DNA from: Rosa chinensis | Lineage: Eukaryota > Streptophyta > Magnoliopsida > Rosales > Rosaceae | NCBI RefSeq assembly: GCF_002994745.2 | Contig: NC_037092.1 | Coordinates: 9,042,501-9,106,500 of the forward strand | DNA: 64,000 bases | Direction: 5' to 3' | In this document: positions 1 to 11,545 of the stretch, in pieces | How positions within the stretch are numbered: position 1 is the stretch's first letter | Layout: every line of letters begins with the position of its first letter | Notes under the pieces: model-generated | What the model saw: only the letters and a program-made list of their open reading frames with translations | The model's database searches: none | What the model was told of the DNA's origin: nothing | Program-made: the position numbers and the translations under genes

Positions 1-370
1 ATGGCGTTTATGTTTTGTTAACAGAGGACTACTCAATTTGACATTTAATGTGAATTTTGATGACGTGGTTGTTTATTAACCGTTAGATATGTCATCAACG
101 GCTGAAATAAAAAGCTGAGAATATCCAAAGACCATTATTAGTCAGGGAGAGGATCACATATAATTGATATTGGTAGGATGTAATTGCACATTAATCATCG
201 GAATTAGCAAGATAAGTATGCTAATAAACTAGTTTTAAGTAACCCTATGCCTATCTATGATTCCCCTTTATTTTGAAGCGTTCGTTTCATCTTCTTATTC
301 AATGGCATTTTGATTTACATTATATGAATTTTGCTCTGATGATGATGAATTTACTGTTGGGTCTTGCAAG
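1..370. other. Non-coding sequence, nothing recognised
   Basis: AT-rich sequence with no coding region or repeat that I recognise. It may be the last intron of an X8 gene that begins outside the window, because a plausible X8 terminal exon follows at 371. Confidence 0.4.
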
Positions 371-396
371 GTTATGGTAGCTGCAAGTATGCATAG
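371..396 (+). CDS. Possible terminal exon of an X8-domain gene (partial)
   Basis: After an AG acceptor at 369-370 the sequence reads (S)YGSCKYA followed by TAG. This is how the last exon of short X8 (CBM43, Ole e 10-like) genes ends, with the final conserved cysteine in a Y-G-x-C motif. The splice phase (two bases completing a split codon) matches the equivalent exon starts at 3822 and 4637. The rest of the gene would lie upstream of the window. It could equally be an isolated relic, as at 8461. The exon is only 26 bp, so the call rests on family resemblance and on its place next to two clear X8 genes. Confidence 0.3.
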
Positions 397-1580
397 CAGG
401 TTAGCAGATATACAAGGTTTCTCGATTTTAATTGCCTAGAATAATATGAGAAGAAATCCCCATTGTTCTCTTGATTTGGTTCTTTTCTAGTATTTTTACT
501 TTTAGTCTTTAATGTAGTAGTGTGAGCTTTCATTTGGGTGTACTGAGGTTGGAATTTTTCAGCAAAGTGATTCTATATATAGCTACCCATGAAGTTCTCT
601 TTTATATTCTAGTATGGAGACACTAGGAACGTAGTCAACAAGTTTTAACTCTGAAGTCTGAAGTACCATCTTCTTGACTACCTTTCTTGTTCTCAGAAAA
701 ATTGTTGGTCATCTTAGCATCCATATTCAATAATAGAAAATCAAAGGAATTAGCAGCTTGCAAATTAATACTCCGTAAACTTCTAAAGAAATTCTTTAAT
801 GGCATAGCTTGAAAGCTTGTCCATGAATAGAAAACTACTTGGTCTAACTACACTTGTCATCATTAGTTTGAGGATTGAAAGTCCTAGGGTCAAGTGAACA
901 ATGTTTTAGAGCAACAAGAACACTCGATTATCGGTGGACCAAAACAATGGAATTTTCGTTAGAAATAGTACTGCTAGAAGACCTTATTAACCATGATAAG
1001 CTGCAATATTTTGGTTCAGGTTAAAGTAAGGTTAAAGGTAACTACTTAAGTACTACCAGTTTTGCTTGAGGAACTGACGAAAGTTACTGCTCCAACTAGA
1101 AGCTAAACCATTCTGGTAAAATATGTTTCCGATTTCATAGGGTAGAAAATATCAACCCAATTGAAATGAAATGAAGTGGACAAAAAGAACTGTAGTAAGA
1201 AACAGAGACATGAAGATGTTCTTAAGAGCTGTAACCGTAACACCAAAATCTGCTAAATGACTAGCACACACACCTCACACTTGTACTAATAGAGCTGGTT
1301 GCGGTTTTGAGTCAAATCTTCTGATTTCACATTCGTCTCCATGTCATAAACTCCTCTGGCCGTTATGCATGCACTAATTTGAATTGGTGCATGTAGTCCG
1401 TGTCTCAATCAAGAAATACTGAACAATGCCAATTGTCCTTGTTAAAAAAAAATTGCATAGCAAATGGTTTTTCACACAAAAGGGGTTGAATCTCTACTTC
1501 AATTCTCATACCCTTCGAAAAGCAACCTGTGTGTGAGCTTTTTCAGTCTGTAGTTAAAAAAATTAAGCCTCGAAGTGTTC
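397..1580. other. Intergenic, nothing recognised
   Basis: No convincing open frame, RNA gene or repeat was seen. It presumably contains the promoter of the X8 gene whose proposed first exon is at 1581. Confidence 0.4.
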
Positions 1581-2143
1581 ATGGCTAAAGCGGAAAGTTC
1601 TTTCTGCATGCTCATCCTTTTCCTTCTGCAGGTTCTGTTTTTCCCCAAAGGTATCATTTTCTTCTTTCTAAGCTGCACCAATTGCATGTTCTTAATGCCA
1701 ATTTTTTTTTTCCAGATAACTATGACTGACATACAGAGTCATCCTACTTTTGAGCCTATAATTTTCCCTTAATTGTCTAAAAGAAAAGGTAAATTTGAAT
1801 GCCTTCCCATCTGACTCTAAATTTGCTCAGATTCTCTTCATAAGTGAGAGCTTTTCTTTGTCATAAGTGAGAGCTTTTTCTGTTAACCAAGATTTCAGTG
1901 TCTTTCCTCTACCAATTTTCATTTTGAATGCATGAACTTCCACCAACAATTTTGCAGGACAAATGGAAGCTAGCAGAGCGGCGTATGTGAAGGTAATGCC
2001 AAGCATATGAACTGAGAAGAATAAATTAAAATGCACAATTTCTACTTCCAGATACAATCCCCTTGTGATTACATTGTTGTAGACGTGGTGCATTGCAAAG
2101 CCTTCAACAAGTAAAGAAGCACTGGAGAACAATCTACAATATG

Positions 2144-2332
2144 GTGCAGCTGCTAAAATAGATAGATAAAAAGTTAAACATACTCTCCAAAATAACTAAG
2201 GAGCCACAATAGAGAGTCTGTTAAAGATGCTCTTAGGAGTCTAGTGCAGCTGTTAAAATAGATAAAAAGCTAAACATGCTCTCCAAAATAACTAAGGAGC
2301 TAAAATAGAGAGTCTGCCAAAGATGCTCTAAA
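2144..2332. repeat. 100-bp tandem duplication
   Basis: Two adjacent copies start at 2144 and 2244 and share GTGCAGCTG, ACTCTCCAAAATAAC and AGAGTCTG blocks with scattered differences. They lie in the proposed first intron of the X8 gene. No function is evident. Confidence 0.75.
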
Positions 2333-2590
2333 AATATACATATTTGTGTATTCATTTCCTACATTCTCCCTCAGCTGAGGAAAATTGAAAAACAAAAGTA
2401 CGGATGCCTTGCCACCTCTTTCTACTAGATATTAAGCCCCTCAAACCCTCTTCATTAGTGAGAGCTTAATTGTAAGAGGTAAATGTGACGCTTTAGCTTG
2501 AAGTTGTGATAAAAGAAACTAGGTACTAGACTACTAGATAATGTTCAGGTTATCTAGTACACTATTCCAACTAATCAACATTATGGTACC

Positions 2591-2747
2591 ATTTTTTTTT
2601 CCTCGATGAAACAAAGGAACAACGAAGCTACAAGGTATCTCGGCTAATACAACGTAATCGAAACAGATCAAAATAAACTTAATCGGAACAGATCAAATTA
2701 CAAGGCTTGAGCAACTTAAGTGGGTGAAGAGCCTGTCCAACTAGCGA
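2591..2747 (-). mobile_element. Short truncated retroposon (LINE or SINE tail)
   Basis: On the minus strand the block ends in an A-run (T's at 2591-2599 on the plus strand). It is flanked by ATGGTACCA at 2582-2590 and 2748-2756, consistent with a 9-bp target-site duplication. No coding sequence remains. The short duplication leaves some doubt. Confidence 0.35.
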
Positions 2748-4878
2748 CATGGTACCACGCCCTACTTGCTATGTTTGCTTTGAGATAATTGAGATGGAAG
2801 GAATGACGGCAAATGAAGTCACCACCAGAAGTGGTGGATGGCTTTACCAAAAGTCCACAAGGTACCCCGACAAATTAAAGAAACTGCCAAAAGTACAGTC
2901 CATGAAGTTCCCCTTTGGGAATGATTTGCTCATCAATTTCACAAAACAAAAGATTCTGTTCTTCTATTCTGCCTGCTACCAAATTGCTGAAACCACGTAC
3001 CAAACCCCTATTGGTGTAATCCAAATCCTCTAGGTCACCACCCAAAAGGCCAAAACCATTCAAGCTCCTTATTATGCCTTGCAGATCTAGCAGCATGAAG
3101 AATCAAGTCAATAACTCGAAAACACTCTTTCCAACTATAACAATGACTCCATGTCTGCATCAGTGTTTCATCTCATCCACCACACTGAAAACAATGGACA
3201 ATATTTTTTGGATAAAAAGTATTATATAGACTTTGATGAACATTGGGATTTGATATGTGTTTGTGTTTGATGAACTCTTTGTCTATTATGCTTCATTTGT
3301 TTGTTTTCTTCGCAGATTTTCTGTTTCTGGTTTTAATTCTGAAATAGATTATGAATTTGAAATTAAATCTTGCAGGAGATAGTCATACTCTGTCCACGGC
3401 AGACACTGCAGAGGTAGACCCCAAGACTTGATTGCCATATTCATATGTGAATTAAATTGTGATATACAATTTATATGTGTGTACACTTATTCTTAAGCTC
3501 TGTGTCATTTATGATCTTAGACTTGGTGTGTCCCCAATCCATCGTTGACCTATAAGAATCTGCAAGAGATAGAAACCTTTGCTTGCAATTATGTGGATTG
3601 CTCTTCAATTCACAGTGGGGGTCCATGCTTCAACCCCTTGAACGCCTTCATTCATGCAGCCTTTGCCATGAATGCTTATTATCAGGAGCAACACCAGTGT
3701 TTTGGTAACTCTGGACTCATATCTATTACTGATCCAAGTATGTATGATATTAACTCCTTTGAGTTGTAAGTTACTAGTTGCAAGCTATGCAGGTTGTGAT
3801 TTTAGATTTGTCATTTTTCAGGCTATGGGAACTGTCATTTTGCAGGTAGAGAAGAGAAGGTTTCCTCTTCAGCAGCTCTGGTAAAAACTTTAAAGTTACA
3901 GATATTTGTTTTTACTTTATCTGGTTGCATTAGCTCTTTGCAGAATGGTGTTTAATTACATTCCAGCTCTTGTATTGGTATAATTAGGTGGTGTGAGAAT
4001 GTGTAGTTTTGCATTGCAGTAAATGTCTTGTACACTATACCCTCTCCTTTCGTGAGTCTGTCCTCTCCACTTTATGGATTTAAGCATGTGTAGTTCATAC
4101 CAGTGTTTAAGTTATGGCTGTATTTCTTTAGACTGACAGTTCCTTTGTTGTAACTTTTTACAATGGGAATTCAAAATAGTCCCGGAGTTCTGGTTGTATG
4201 TTCCTTTGTTGTTTTTGGCTGGAGTCTAGATGTAGCTCATCCAACCTTCTACACTTTCTCTTTATAGCAAATTTAATTATGCTTACTGTGTTATTAATAA
4301 TTTCAGAATACATGGTGTGTGGCAAAGCCGACTGCCACTGACAATTTGCTACAATTGAACATTGACTTCGCTTGTAGTCATGTCAACTGTAGTGTCATTG
4401 AACCCCGGTGGTGAATGCCAATTACAAGACACTATGATGAACCATGCATCTGTAGCCATGAATCTCTTCTACCAATCTTCTGGCAGAACAGATTCGAGTT
4501 GTTATTTCAACTCGACCGGCATGAATGTGATTAAAGATCCAGGTAAGTATATCTGTCATTTGGCATATGATTGTAGAAATTCGATAGGCCAGTGGAATTA
4601 ACTCTATAATCTGCGTGTTCTGTACTTTCTTTATAGGTTCTGGAAGTTGTGTCTATAACGTTGCTGTCCCTGCGAGTCTCAGAACAAAGAAGAGGAAATC
4701 TAAAGCTTCTGCAACATTTATTGGACTGATGGTGCTGTGTTTGATCATTGGTTGTGTGCTGCTGGCAGGGGTTGTGTATCTCATCCTCAAGCTTCGTCAG
4801 ACACCCACAAGAGCAGCAGCGGTGGAACCTCCTCCCATGTACAGATTGCAGGAGCAAACAGCAGCCACTCTTCCTTAG

Positions 4879-6123
4879 GGTTCATATCATATTATGTTTG
4901 CATAGTTTGAAAGGCTAATAGTTTTGGAAGTTGGAAGCCTTATGCACCAACTTCAGAGTCTGGAAGATTGATGGACTGCCTACACCTCATGAGTCATGAT
5001 AATGGTCTTGGTTCTGTTTAGGACTGTTTTCTCTGGTTTCATTCGTTTCCACTTTGTTTGGTTTTTTAGTCGTGTAATATATGAGGTGTATCATCGGAAA
5101 TAACAATTGGAAGGTTTGCTATATTATTCCATTGCATGCTGTTTGTATTATGGAAGACTGTCGCGTTAGTTTTATATTATTCTTGGTTGCGGCAGCCCAG
5201 GAGTTTGGGAGGGAATCAGGCACACCCGTTACATATTTTAACCGCCCAATAAGCCTAAAACGAACTGAAATTGGTTTCCAGTTTGCGCTTTGGGTCTTCT
5301 AGTTTGCAAGGCAAAATGCAAAACATTTCATCCGGCCCATTGGATCGACTAGAAAAGAGAGACCACTTTCTTTGTGGGATTCTAAGGACTGGACCTTGTT
5401 CAATCATGAAATGGGCCTGTTACTCATTTGATTTGGAAACATTTCTTCCCTTCTTTTTTGGATAAAAATAAACACAGACGTTGTCCTTCAGCATTTCAAG
5501 TTTACAACAAAAAAGGTGGCTGTGCGGGTCCAATTTTCCATCTAGATAGCTTTGCCTTTGGAGATGAGTATCATCACATTGTTCTTTAACTAGATTCACC
5601 TCTCGGTAAGAGTTTAATTTCAGAAGGATATAGGCTATGTCTTAAATTTATTTTTAATCTAAAATATAAATTTTCAACTTCTTTTATTTTGCATAAATTC
5701 ATGTCGAATTTCATTAACTCAGATCAGAATAGCATATTACATACATTTCTTCTGCAGACTATAGACATATAAGAAACAAATGGCATACAGATTAGCAACA
5801 TCATACACATTATGAAGCTGAAGATATGTAAAATGGTCAAATTGTCTTCTAATTTTTTATTTTTTCTTAAAAATATATGCTGCAGATTATGAAGTTTTAG
5901 CTCAACAGCTCCGGCAGTACTAGAACACCCCCAATTGTTTCCCAGACTTCTCCAACCTTAATTTTCCAGGCAACGTTGTGGGTCGACTTACGCCGTGTCA
6001 TGATGACCGCTCCGCCGTTTCTCGCCACTCCCGGTTTTTTATACATCTCTACCTCTCTCCCCTCCCGCAGCTTCACTCAAAAACATCGTCTTTTTCATCG
6101 TCGACCTCCAACTCCAACCTACG
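4879..6123. other. 3' flank of X8 copy 1 and promoter of X8 copy 2
   Basis: The first part aligns by eye with the 3' flank of the next X8 gene (for example CAACTTCAGAGTCT, and the block at 5125-5193 against 8163-8229). The flank was therefore duplicated along with the gene. The rest holds the promoter and leader of the gene at 6124. No other gene was seen. Confidence 0.5.
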
Positions 6124-7723
6124 ATGGCGAATGTTCTTGTCCTTCGCACTGTTGTTATCGTGGCCTTCCTCGCTCTCTCGAACCTCGAGCTCTGCGCCAT
6201 TGCTGATCTTCCAGGTAACAACAACTGATTCTCAGTCTAAGGTCTAAAGTTTCCATCTTTAGGATTTGTGTTTCTAGGGTTTTACTGCCAAATTCCAGTT
6301 CTGACTTCTATGCACATGATCAAAGCTCTTCAATCACTCAAAACCAAAACTTGGGGCTTTTTATTTTTATCAATGGTGAATGGATAATCTTAGTTATACA
6401 CTGTTATTTCTCACTGAAAAAGTGAAAATGGCTATTGTCTTGTCACTTTGTGTTTGATTATATTCTATACTCTGTTCTTTCTCACTGAAAATTCCTAGTT
6501 CTGGTTTTGATACCGAAATGGTTTCATTTCAGTTTCCTTCACTGATATGAATTTAAATTGCAGGACATGGCCATGCCGCTTTCATGGCAGACATTGCTAA
6601 GGTGTGCCCCAAGACCCCATTACTATATGCATTTATGAATTAAAATCGTATGATATATACAATTAGATACCTATTATTATTATTTTTTTTTTTACTTTGT
6701 GTGGCTGCATTCTCTCTTTGCAGAAGGGCGTTTTATTGGTATCATTAGGTGGTGAGTAAGAATGTGTAGTTTTGTATTGCACTAGATGTCTTTTACACTG
6801 CACTATGCTACCTCCTTTTGTCTACTCCACTTTAGAATGCTTTAAGTATGTGCAGTTCATATAATTGTTGAAGTCATTAAGATTTCTTGACATCCTTATG
6901 GCCTATCTTTATTCAGAATGGCCGTTCGTTTGGTGTAATTATTTAAAATTGGCATGCAGGAATAGTCTCAGACTTCTGGTTGTTTGTTTGTTACTAGTTG
7001 CTGGAGTCTGTAGATGTAGCTTCCCAAGCATAGTTTGGATATCTAGTCCAATTTTCTGTACTTCCCTCGTCTTCTTGTATAAACTATGCATATTGTGCTA
7101 TTGATAATTGCAGAATACCTGGTGTGTGGCAAAGCCAACTGCCGCTGATAGTTTGCTACAATTGAACATTGACTTTGCTTGTAGTAAAGTCAACTGTAGT
7201 GTAATTGAACCCGGTGGTGAATGCCAATTACCAGACACTATAATGAACCACGCGTCTGTTGCCATGAATCTTTACTACCAATCTTTTGGCAGAACAGATT
7301 TGAGCTGTTATTTTCAGTCGACCGGCATGGTTGTGATTGAAGATCCAAGTAAGTATGTTTGCTTTTTGGCATTTAGTTATAGAGTTTCCATACGCAAATG
7401 AAATCATATCTACAATTTGAGTACTGTTCTGTGCTTTCTTTATAGGTTCTGGAACTTGTGTCTATGAAGGGGTTGTCCTTGTGAGGGATGCTGTCCCTGC
7501 AAGTATCAAAATAAAGAAGGGGGAAAGTAAGGCCTTTTCTGCAACATCAATTGGACTTATGGTGGTGTGGTCGATCACTGGTTGTGGACTGGTGGCAGTG
7601 GCTGTATATGTTATGCTCTGGCTTCGTCAGAACCGCACACCAGTGGTGGGAGTTCCTGTGCACACATTGCCAGAGCCATTGTATTTGCGGCTGGAGCCAT
7701 CAGCTCCCCCGCTTCCTGTTTAG
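6124..7723 (+). CDS. X8-domain (CBM43) type I membrane protein
   Basis: Four exons (6124-6214, 6564-6601, 7114-7348, 7446-7723) join in phase through GT-AG introns to give 213 residues. Residues 1-27 are a hydrophobic signal peptide (MANVLVLRTVVIVAFLALS...). Residues 44-130 form one X8 domain with the WC start, six cysteines and the C-terminal GTCVY. A single transmembrane helix lies at about 155-178, followed by a proline-rich cytosolic tail ending in PLPV. X8 domains bind callose or other beta-1,3-glucans, so the protein probably sits at the plasma membrane or plasmodesmata facing the wall. It has a TM helix and tail rather than an obvious GPI signal. Compared with the neighbour at 1.6-4.9 kb it lacks the first X8 domain, while the intron still aligns on both sides of where those exons would be. 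Confidence 0.85.
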
Positions 7724-8460
7724 GGACATATCATGTTCTCATAGTATGAAAAACGGTAGTTGAAAGCCTTATTCAACAACTTCAGAGTCTTGGTGAACCA
7801 ACCTCCACTTTCTTTGATGCGCATTCTGAAGATTGAGGGACTGCCTGCACCGCATGATGATGGTTTGTTTTTCTTTAGGATGGTTTACTCTGGTTTTTTG
7901 CCTTTCCAGTGAGTTCTATACCGCAAGCAGTTTTACTATGAAATCTTCCACTGGTCAAAATAGAAAAAAAAAGAGTCTGGAGTAGTTGGAAATCCTAGTA
8001 TTTTGGTTAACTAGTTTGAGGTTATTAGAGATTTTGTCAAATAGAAGATGCATTTATTTGAGATGTTCTCTTATGCAAGCAGGCAACACAGGGTGTGTGA
8101 TACTATGATGGTTCAACTTTTATACGATGTTTCATTTACTTTCTAAAGCTTAAGAAGGACTTTTACCATTTCATGCCGTTTGTATTATGGAAGATTGTTG
8201 TCTTAGTTTTACTTTGTTCTAGGTTGCATCTTGGTTGTTCCTGCCAGGGGAAGCTAATATTTCCCCTCTTCTCATTTCCACCGTGGATGTTCCACGGATG
8301 CTTACTGGCAGGACAAGGAGAGGCACCACTGTAACTGTAATTTTGGCGGAAGTGTTTCATTTCCTCGACAGATTCAAGTATACCATTTAATCATTTGTAC
8401 ATTCTGAACTACAACTTTGCAATTAATAGTACTCTGACTGCATTAGTTTTTGCAACTTAG
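7724..8460. other. 3' flank of X8 gene
   Basis: Contains the 3' untranslated region and a flank homologous to that of the first X8 copy (8163-8229 against 5125-5193). No further gene was recognised. Confidence 0.45.
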
Positions 8461-8524
8461 CTGGTTATGGTAGCTGCAAATACGACCATAAGAAATGCAG
8501 TATCGGGTGGTTTGTCGAAACATG
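8461..8524 (+). pseudogene. X8 terminal-exon relic
   Basis: After an AG at 8459-8460 the frame reads GYGSCKY, close to the proposed terminal exon at 371 (GGTTATGGTAGCTGCAA is shared). It then runs on through unrelated residues to TGA at about 8522. No other X8 exon is recognisable nearby, so I read it as a relic of a further tandem copy. Confidence 0.35.
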
Positions 8525-8997
8525 AATAGAGATGAGAGAGTAAGCCTAGTTTGTGTGAGAAAGTAGTTCATATATTTTGAGTTGGCTTCCTTGAAGATTT
8601 ACATTATGTATGTGCTGGGGTTTCACATGAATGTTGTGTGAGACAGACTATGTATGACTAGATCATACAAAAAGACTTGACATTATCCTAGACAGAGTTG
8701 GAATCAGTGTTCCTACTACAAGTCTGATCTACCCGTTTAAGTTCTCTTGCTTTGCTGATTTCAATGGCCTGTGCTACACTTCGCAACCACAAACTTGAAA
8801 CTTTTAAACTTCCTTCTCAAATGTGTGTATAAAAACTGAGACACAATTGCAATTGGTGGAATGGGGAAGAAATGTTGTGTTGTAATTCTAAATGGTTATG
8901 ATCATCTCAAATAACTAATTATTAATTTAGAATTTCACAAAATTTCAATAATAGAAGATCACAGACAACAAGAATTATTGATATGAAACCCTACACA
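8525..8997. other. Intergenic, nothing recognised
   Basis: AT-rich sequence without a supported gene or repeat. Confidence 0.4.
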
Positions 8998-9931
8998 ATT
9001 AGTTTTGTAAATTATATGGACTGAGTTGCTTGGAATTAAATTGGATATCTAATTCGTGTTTTTAGTAATCGATCTATTGTAATTGTAGATGTTACTAAAC
9101 AACTTAATGGGAACAATTGTTTCGACCACTGTAATTTATTCATACTTTACTCCTGCTCATCGTCTATCATCAACCCATCATAGAATTAACGAAAAAATTT
9201 CACACTAATTTATCGGAATGGCAATTTCGGCCGCTCCCGGTGTCTCTATCCTTCTTCTCTCATTCATCATCATAGAATTAAGGACACGTTTGGTTACGGA
9301 AAGTAAGCATTAGGAAAGGAAACTCATTCCTTTCTTGCGTTTGGGATACAAAAGGAAATGAAATACTTTCTTGATGAAGAGAAAATGAAGGGGGAAGTGG
9401 ATCATTCCAAACTCTAAATGAATCACTTTCCCTCATTCTTTCTTTACATTTATTACTCACAATACAATATGTTATTGCATTAATTATAAACTTTTTAAAA
9501 ATTTTCCTTATAATTTTCCTTATGTTATCAAATATGGGAGTGGAAAGTGTTTGAGAAATTTCATTTCCCTTACAATTAGTTTTGTAAATTATATGGACTG
9601 AGTTGCTTGGAATTAAATTGGATATCTAATTTGTGTTTTTTGTAATCGATCTATTGTAATTGTAGATGTTACTAAACAACTTAACGGGAACAATTGTTTC
9701 AACCACCGTAATTTATTCATACTTTACTCCTGCTCATCCTCTATCATCAACCCATCATAGAATTAACGAAAAAATAAATGAATCACTTTCCCTTATTATT
9801 TCTTTGCATTTATTACTCACAATACATTATCTTATTGCATTAATAATAAACTATTTAATAATTTTCCTGATAACTTTCCTTATGTTACTAAATATGAGAG
9901 TGGAAAGTGTTTGAGAAATTTCACTTCCCTT
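8998..9931. repeat. Tandem duplication with internal deletion
   Basis: Block A (8998 to about 9177) recurs almost unchanged at 9574-9776, and block B (9416-9573) recurs at 9777-9931. In the first copy A and B are separated by about 240 bp that include the left part of a MITE. In the second they are joined directly. This fits a tandem duplication of about 576 bp followed by loss of the middle of copy 2. Confidence 0.8.
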
Positions 9932-9983
9932 TCCATGAGAAAGATAAAGGAAATACTTTCATTTTCATGAATCAAACCAGACC
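9282..9983. mobile_element. Tourist-like MITE, internally rearranged
   Basis: The ends resemble inverted repeats (GGACACGTTTGGTTACGG on the left, reverse complement GGTCTGGTTTGATTCATG on the right). They are flanked by TAA at 9279-9281 and 9984-9986, the 3-bp target duplication typical of PIF/Harbinger elements. The body contains the duplicated A/B blocks, so the element was enlarged after insertion. No transposase is present. Confidence 0.5.
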
Positions 9984-11010
9984 TAAGGAAAAAAAAATCC
10001 GATTAAGTTGAACAAAGACACGATAAAGTGCAAAAACGTCATTATGGACGGTATAATTGAAGTGATTAAGGGCGTAATAAGTAAAGTGGGGGGCTTTCAC
10101 ACGAGCATAGAGAAGTAGAGAACAGTGGAGTCATTTCCACGATACGCATTCGTCAAACCTCGTGAAAGGGCCCCACATGGTCCCTGCACGCGTGCCCCAT
10201 CCAACGGCCATCATTGCCCCCGCAATAGACGGAAAGCATTTCCAAGGCCCCCAATCCGACGGCTCCCGCTCTCCGTGTTTGACTCCTCTCTGTCTCACAG
10301 TCCCAACACACATCCCAATAAAACCCAAAAACTAAAATTAAATACCAACCCAAACCCAAAACTACCAAACCCAGAGCTTTAGATCTTCCCTCATCTGCTC
10401 CAATCCACTGAATTTCAGCTCACAAATCCGACAACCCAAGTCCGATCCTCTCAGAAAACATAGGTTTTGATCTAAAGTTTCAGTCTTTTTTGTTTGATTC
10501 TTGTGTATTTGAGTTGGGTTTGTTTTTGAAGGGCTTAAAGCTCTGATCTTTGAGCTGGTTCATGTTGATTCTATTTGATTTTTGAAACTTTTAGTGCTTG
10601 GTTTGGTCTCATGAAGTTGGGTTTTCTATTGGAACTATGGTGCTTAGATTCCTTGGAAATTAGCTTTTTTGTGAGCTCAATCTGGATTAAGATAAGTTTG
10701 GTTGCTGATAAGCATATATAGAAATGAATGAATTTAGATTAATCTCAGCTCATCAGTTTAGTAAAGGGCTTTGCTTTGCCAGACCCACATCATGAAAATG
10801 AAATGTCATTTTTTTGTGGTTTTCTTTGTACTTGTTTCATTATCCAAGCTGGTGTCTTTTTTGGTGTTATATATTCTGCTACCTGACTTGAGATGTAAAT
10901 GTCTGATAAGGTTTGATTAACTTTGTGTTTGTCCTTCTTCTTTTTTGTTGTTAGTGGGGGAGTTTGAAGGCTAGTACCTATTGTTTTGGAATCAAAGAAG
11001 TAAAATCAAA

Positions 11011-11067
11011 ATGCCGTGGAACAGGAACTGTGTTCGTTTGGTGGTGTTCTTCCGCGTCATACTGTAA
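11011..11067 (+). CDS. Short uORF in bHLH leader (18 codons)
   Basis: ATG to TAA, encoding MPWNRNCVRLVVFFRVIL, upstream of the conserved-type uORF. It may be one of the several minor uORFs usual in these leaders. No conservation can be judged from one sequence. Confidence 0.3.
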   Translation: MPWNRNCVRLVVFFRVIL

Positions 11068-11545
11068 TTGTATTCACTCGGTGAGACTATACCCTCCCTG
11101 TATTATAGTATGTTTAATGAGTTGGCTATGCTTACGTCAATTCAGCTTATAAGTTGTAGAAATTGATGTAAATATTGAAACGGGACTACCCATTTAGCTC
11201 CACCATCTCCTTTTACCCTTTATGTGCTCTGCAAGATTTTTAACAGCAGTGTAACTATTATTTCTATTGGTGTTTCTGAAAAGTTTCTTTTGTTACGAAT
11301 CGAACAAAAACTTCCTGCAAGTAAAGTGGTTCCTTTTAGATAAATAATCTGTTAAGTTTTTTTTTTTTTCCCCACATTTTTTAAAATTACATGGTGCATT
11401 TTGTGATGTTTACTTTGTTTCTTGTTTCTTTTTCAATTTTCATACTGACAAATGCTGTTTTGAGGGTATACTTCTGCAGGAGAAACTCTTTGGTTGTTGA
11501 AGAAATCTTATTTGGTGATTTTTACGGGTAGCTAGAGTTGTGAGA

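Larger units (their letters stand above)
1581..4878 (+). pseudogene. Two-X8-domain membrane protein gene, frameshifted
   Basis: Proposed exons are 1581-1650 (signal peptide, MAKAESSFCMLILFLLQ...; least certain), 3376-3413, 3521-3737, 3822-3880, 4307-4542 and 4637-4878. All junctions are GT-AG and the phases agree. Exons 3-4 encode one X8/CBM43 domain (TWCVPNPS... to YGNCHF) and exons 5-6 a second (TWCVAKPT... to GSCVYN). A transmembrane helix (IGLMVLCLIIGCVLLAGVVY) and a short cytosolic tail follow. X8 domains bind beta-1,3-glucan (callose) at the wall. In exon 5 there are four C's at 4403-4406 where the paralogue at 7.2 kb has three. The extra base makes the frame stop at 4412-4414, inside the second X8 domain. 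Reading through the donor at 3881 instead would stop at 3953 and give a soluble single-X8 protein. The frameshift may be a sequencing error. Confidence 0.6.

Noticed and set aside
2749..3096. Open stretches on both strands next to the short retroposon
   Set aside because: The two frames overlap antiparallel and neither resembles a known protein. Possibly a degenerate retroelement, but I cannot support a family.
5976..6247. Open frames overlapping the first exon of the X8 gene in other frames
   Set aside because: The frame from 6124 gives a signal peptide, a proper donor at 6215 and phase-matched exons. The others do not.
10125..10382. Open frame of 85 codons before the bHLH gene
   Set aside because: CT-rich leader sequence with low-complexity, Pro/Asn-rich translation and no family resemblance. 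It lies in the probable promoter or first leader exon.
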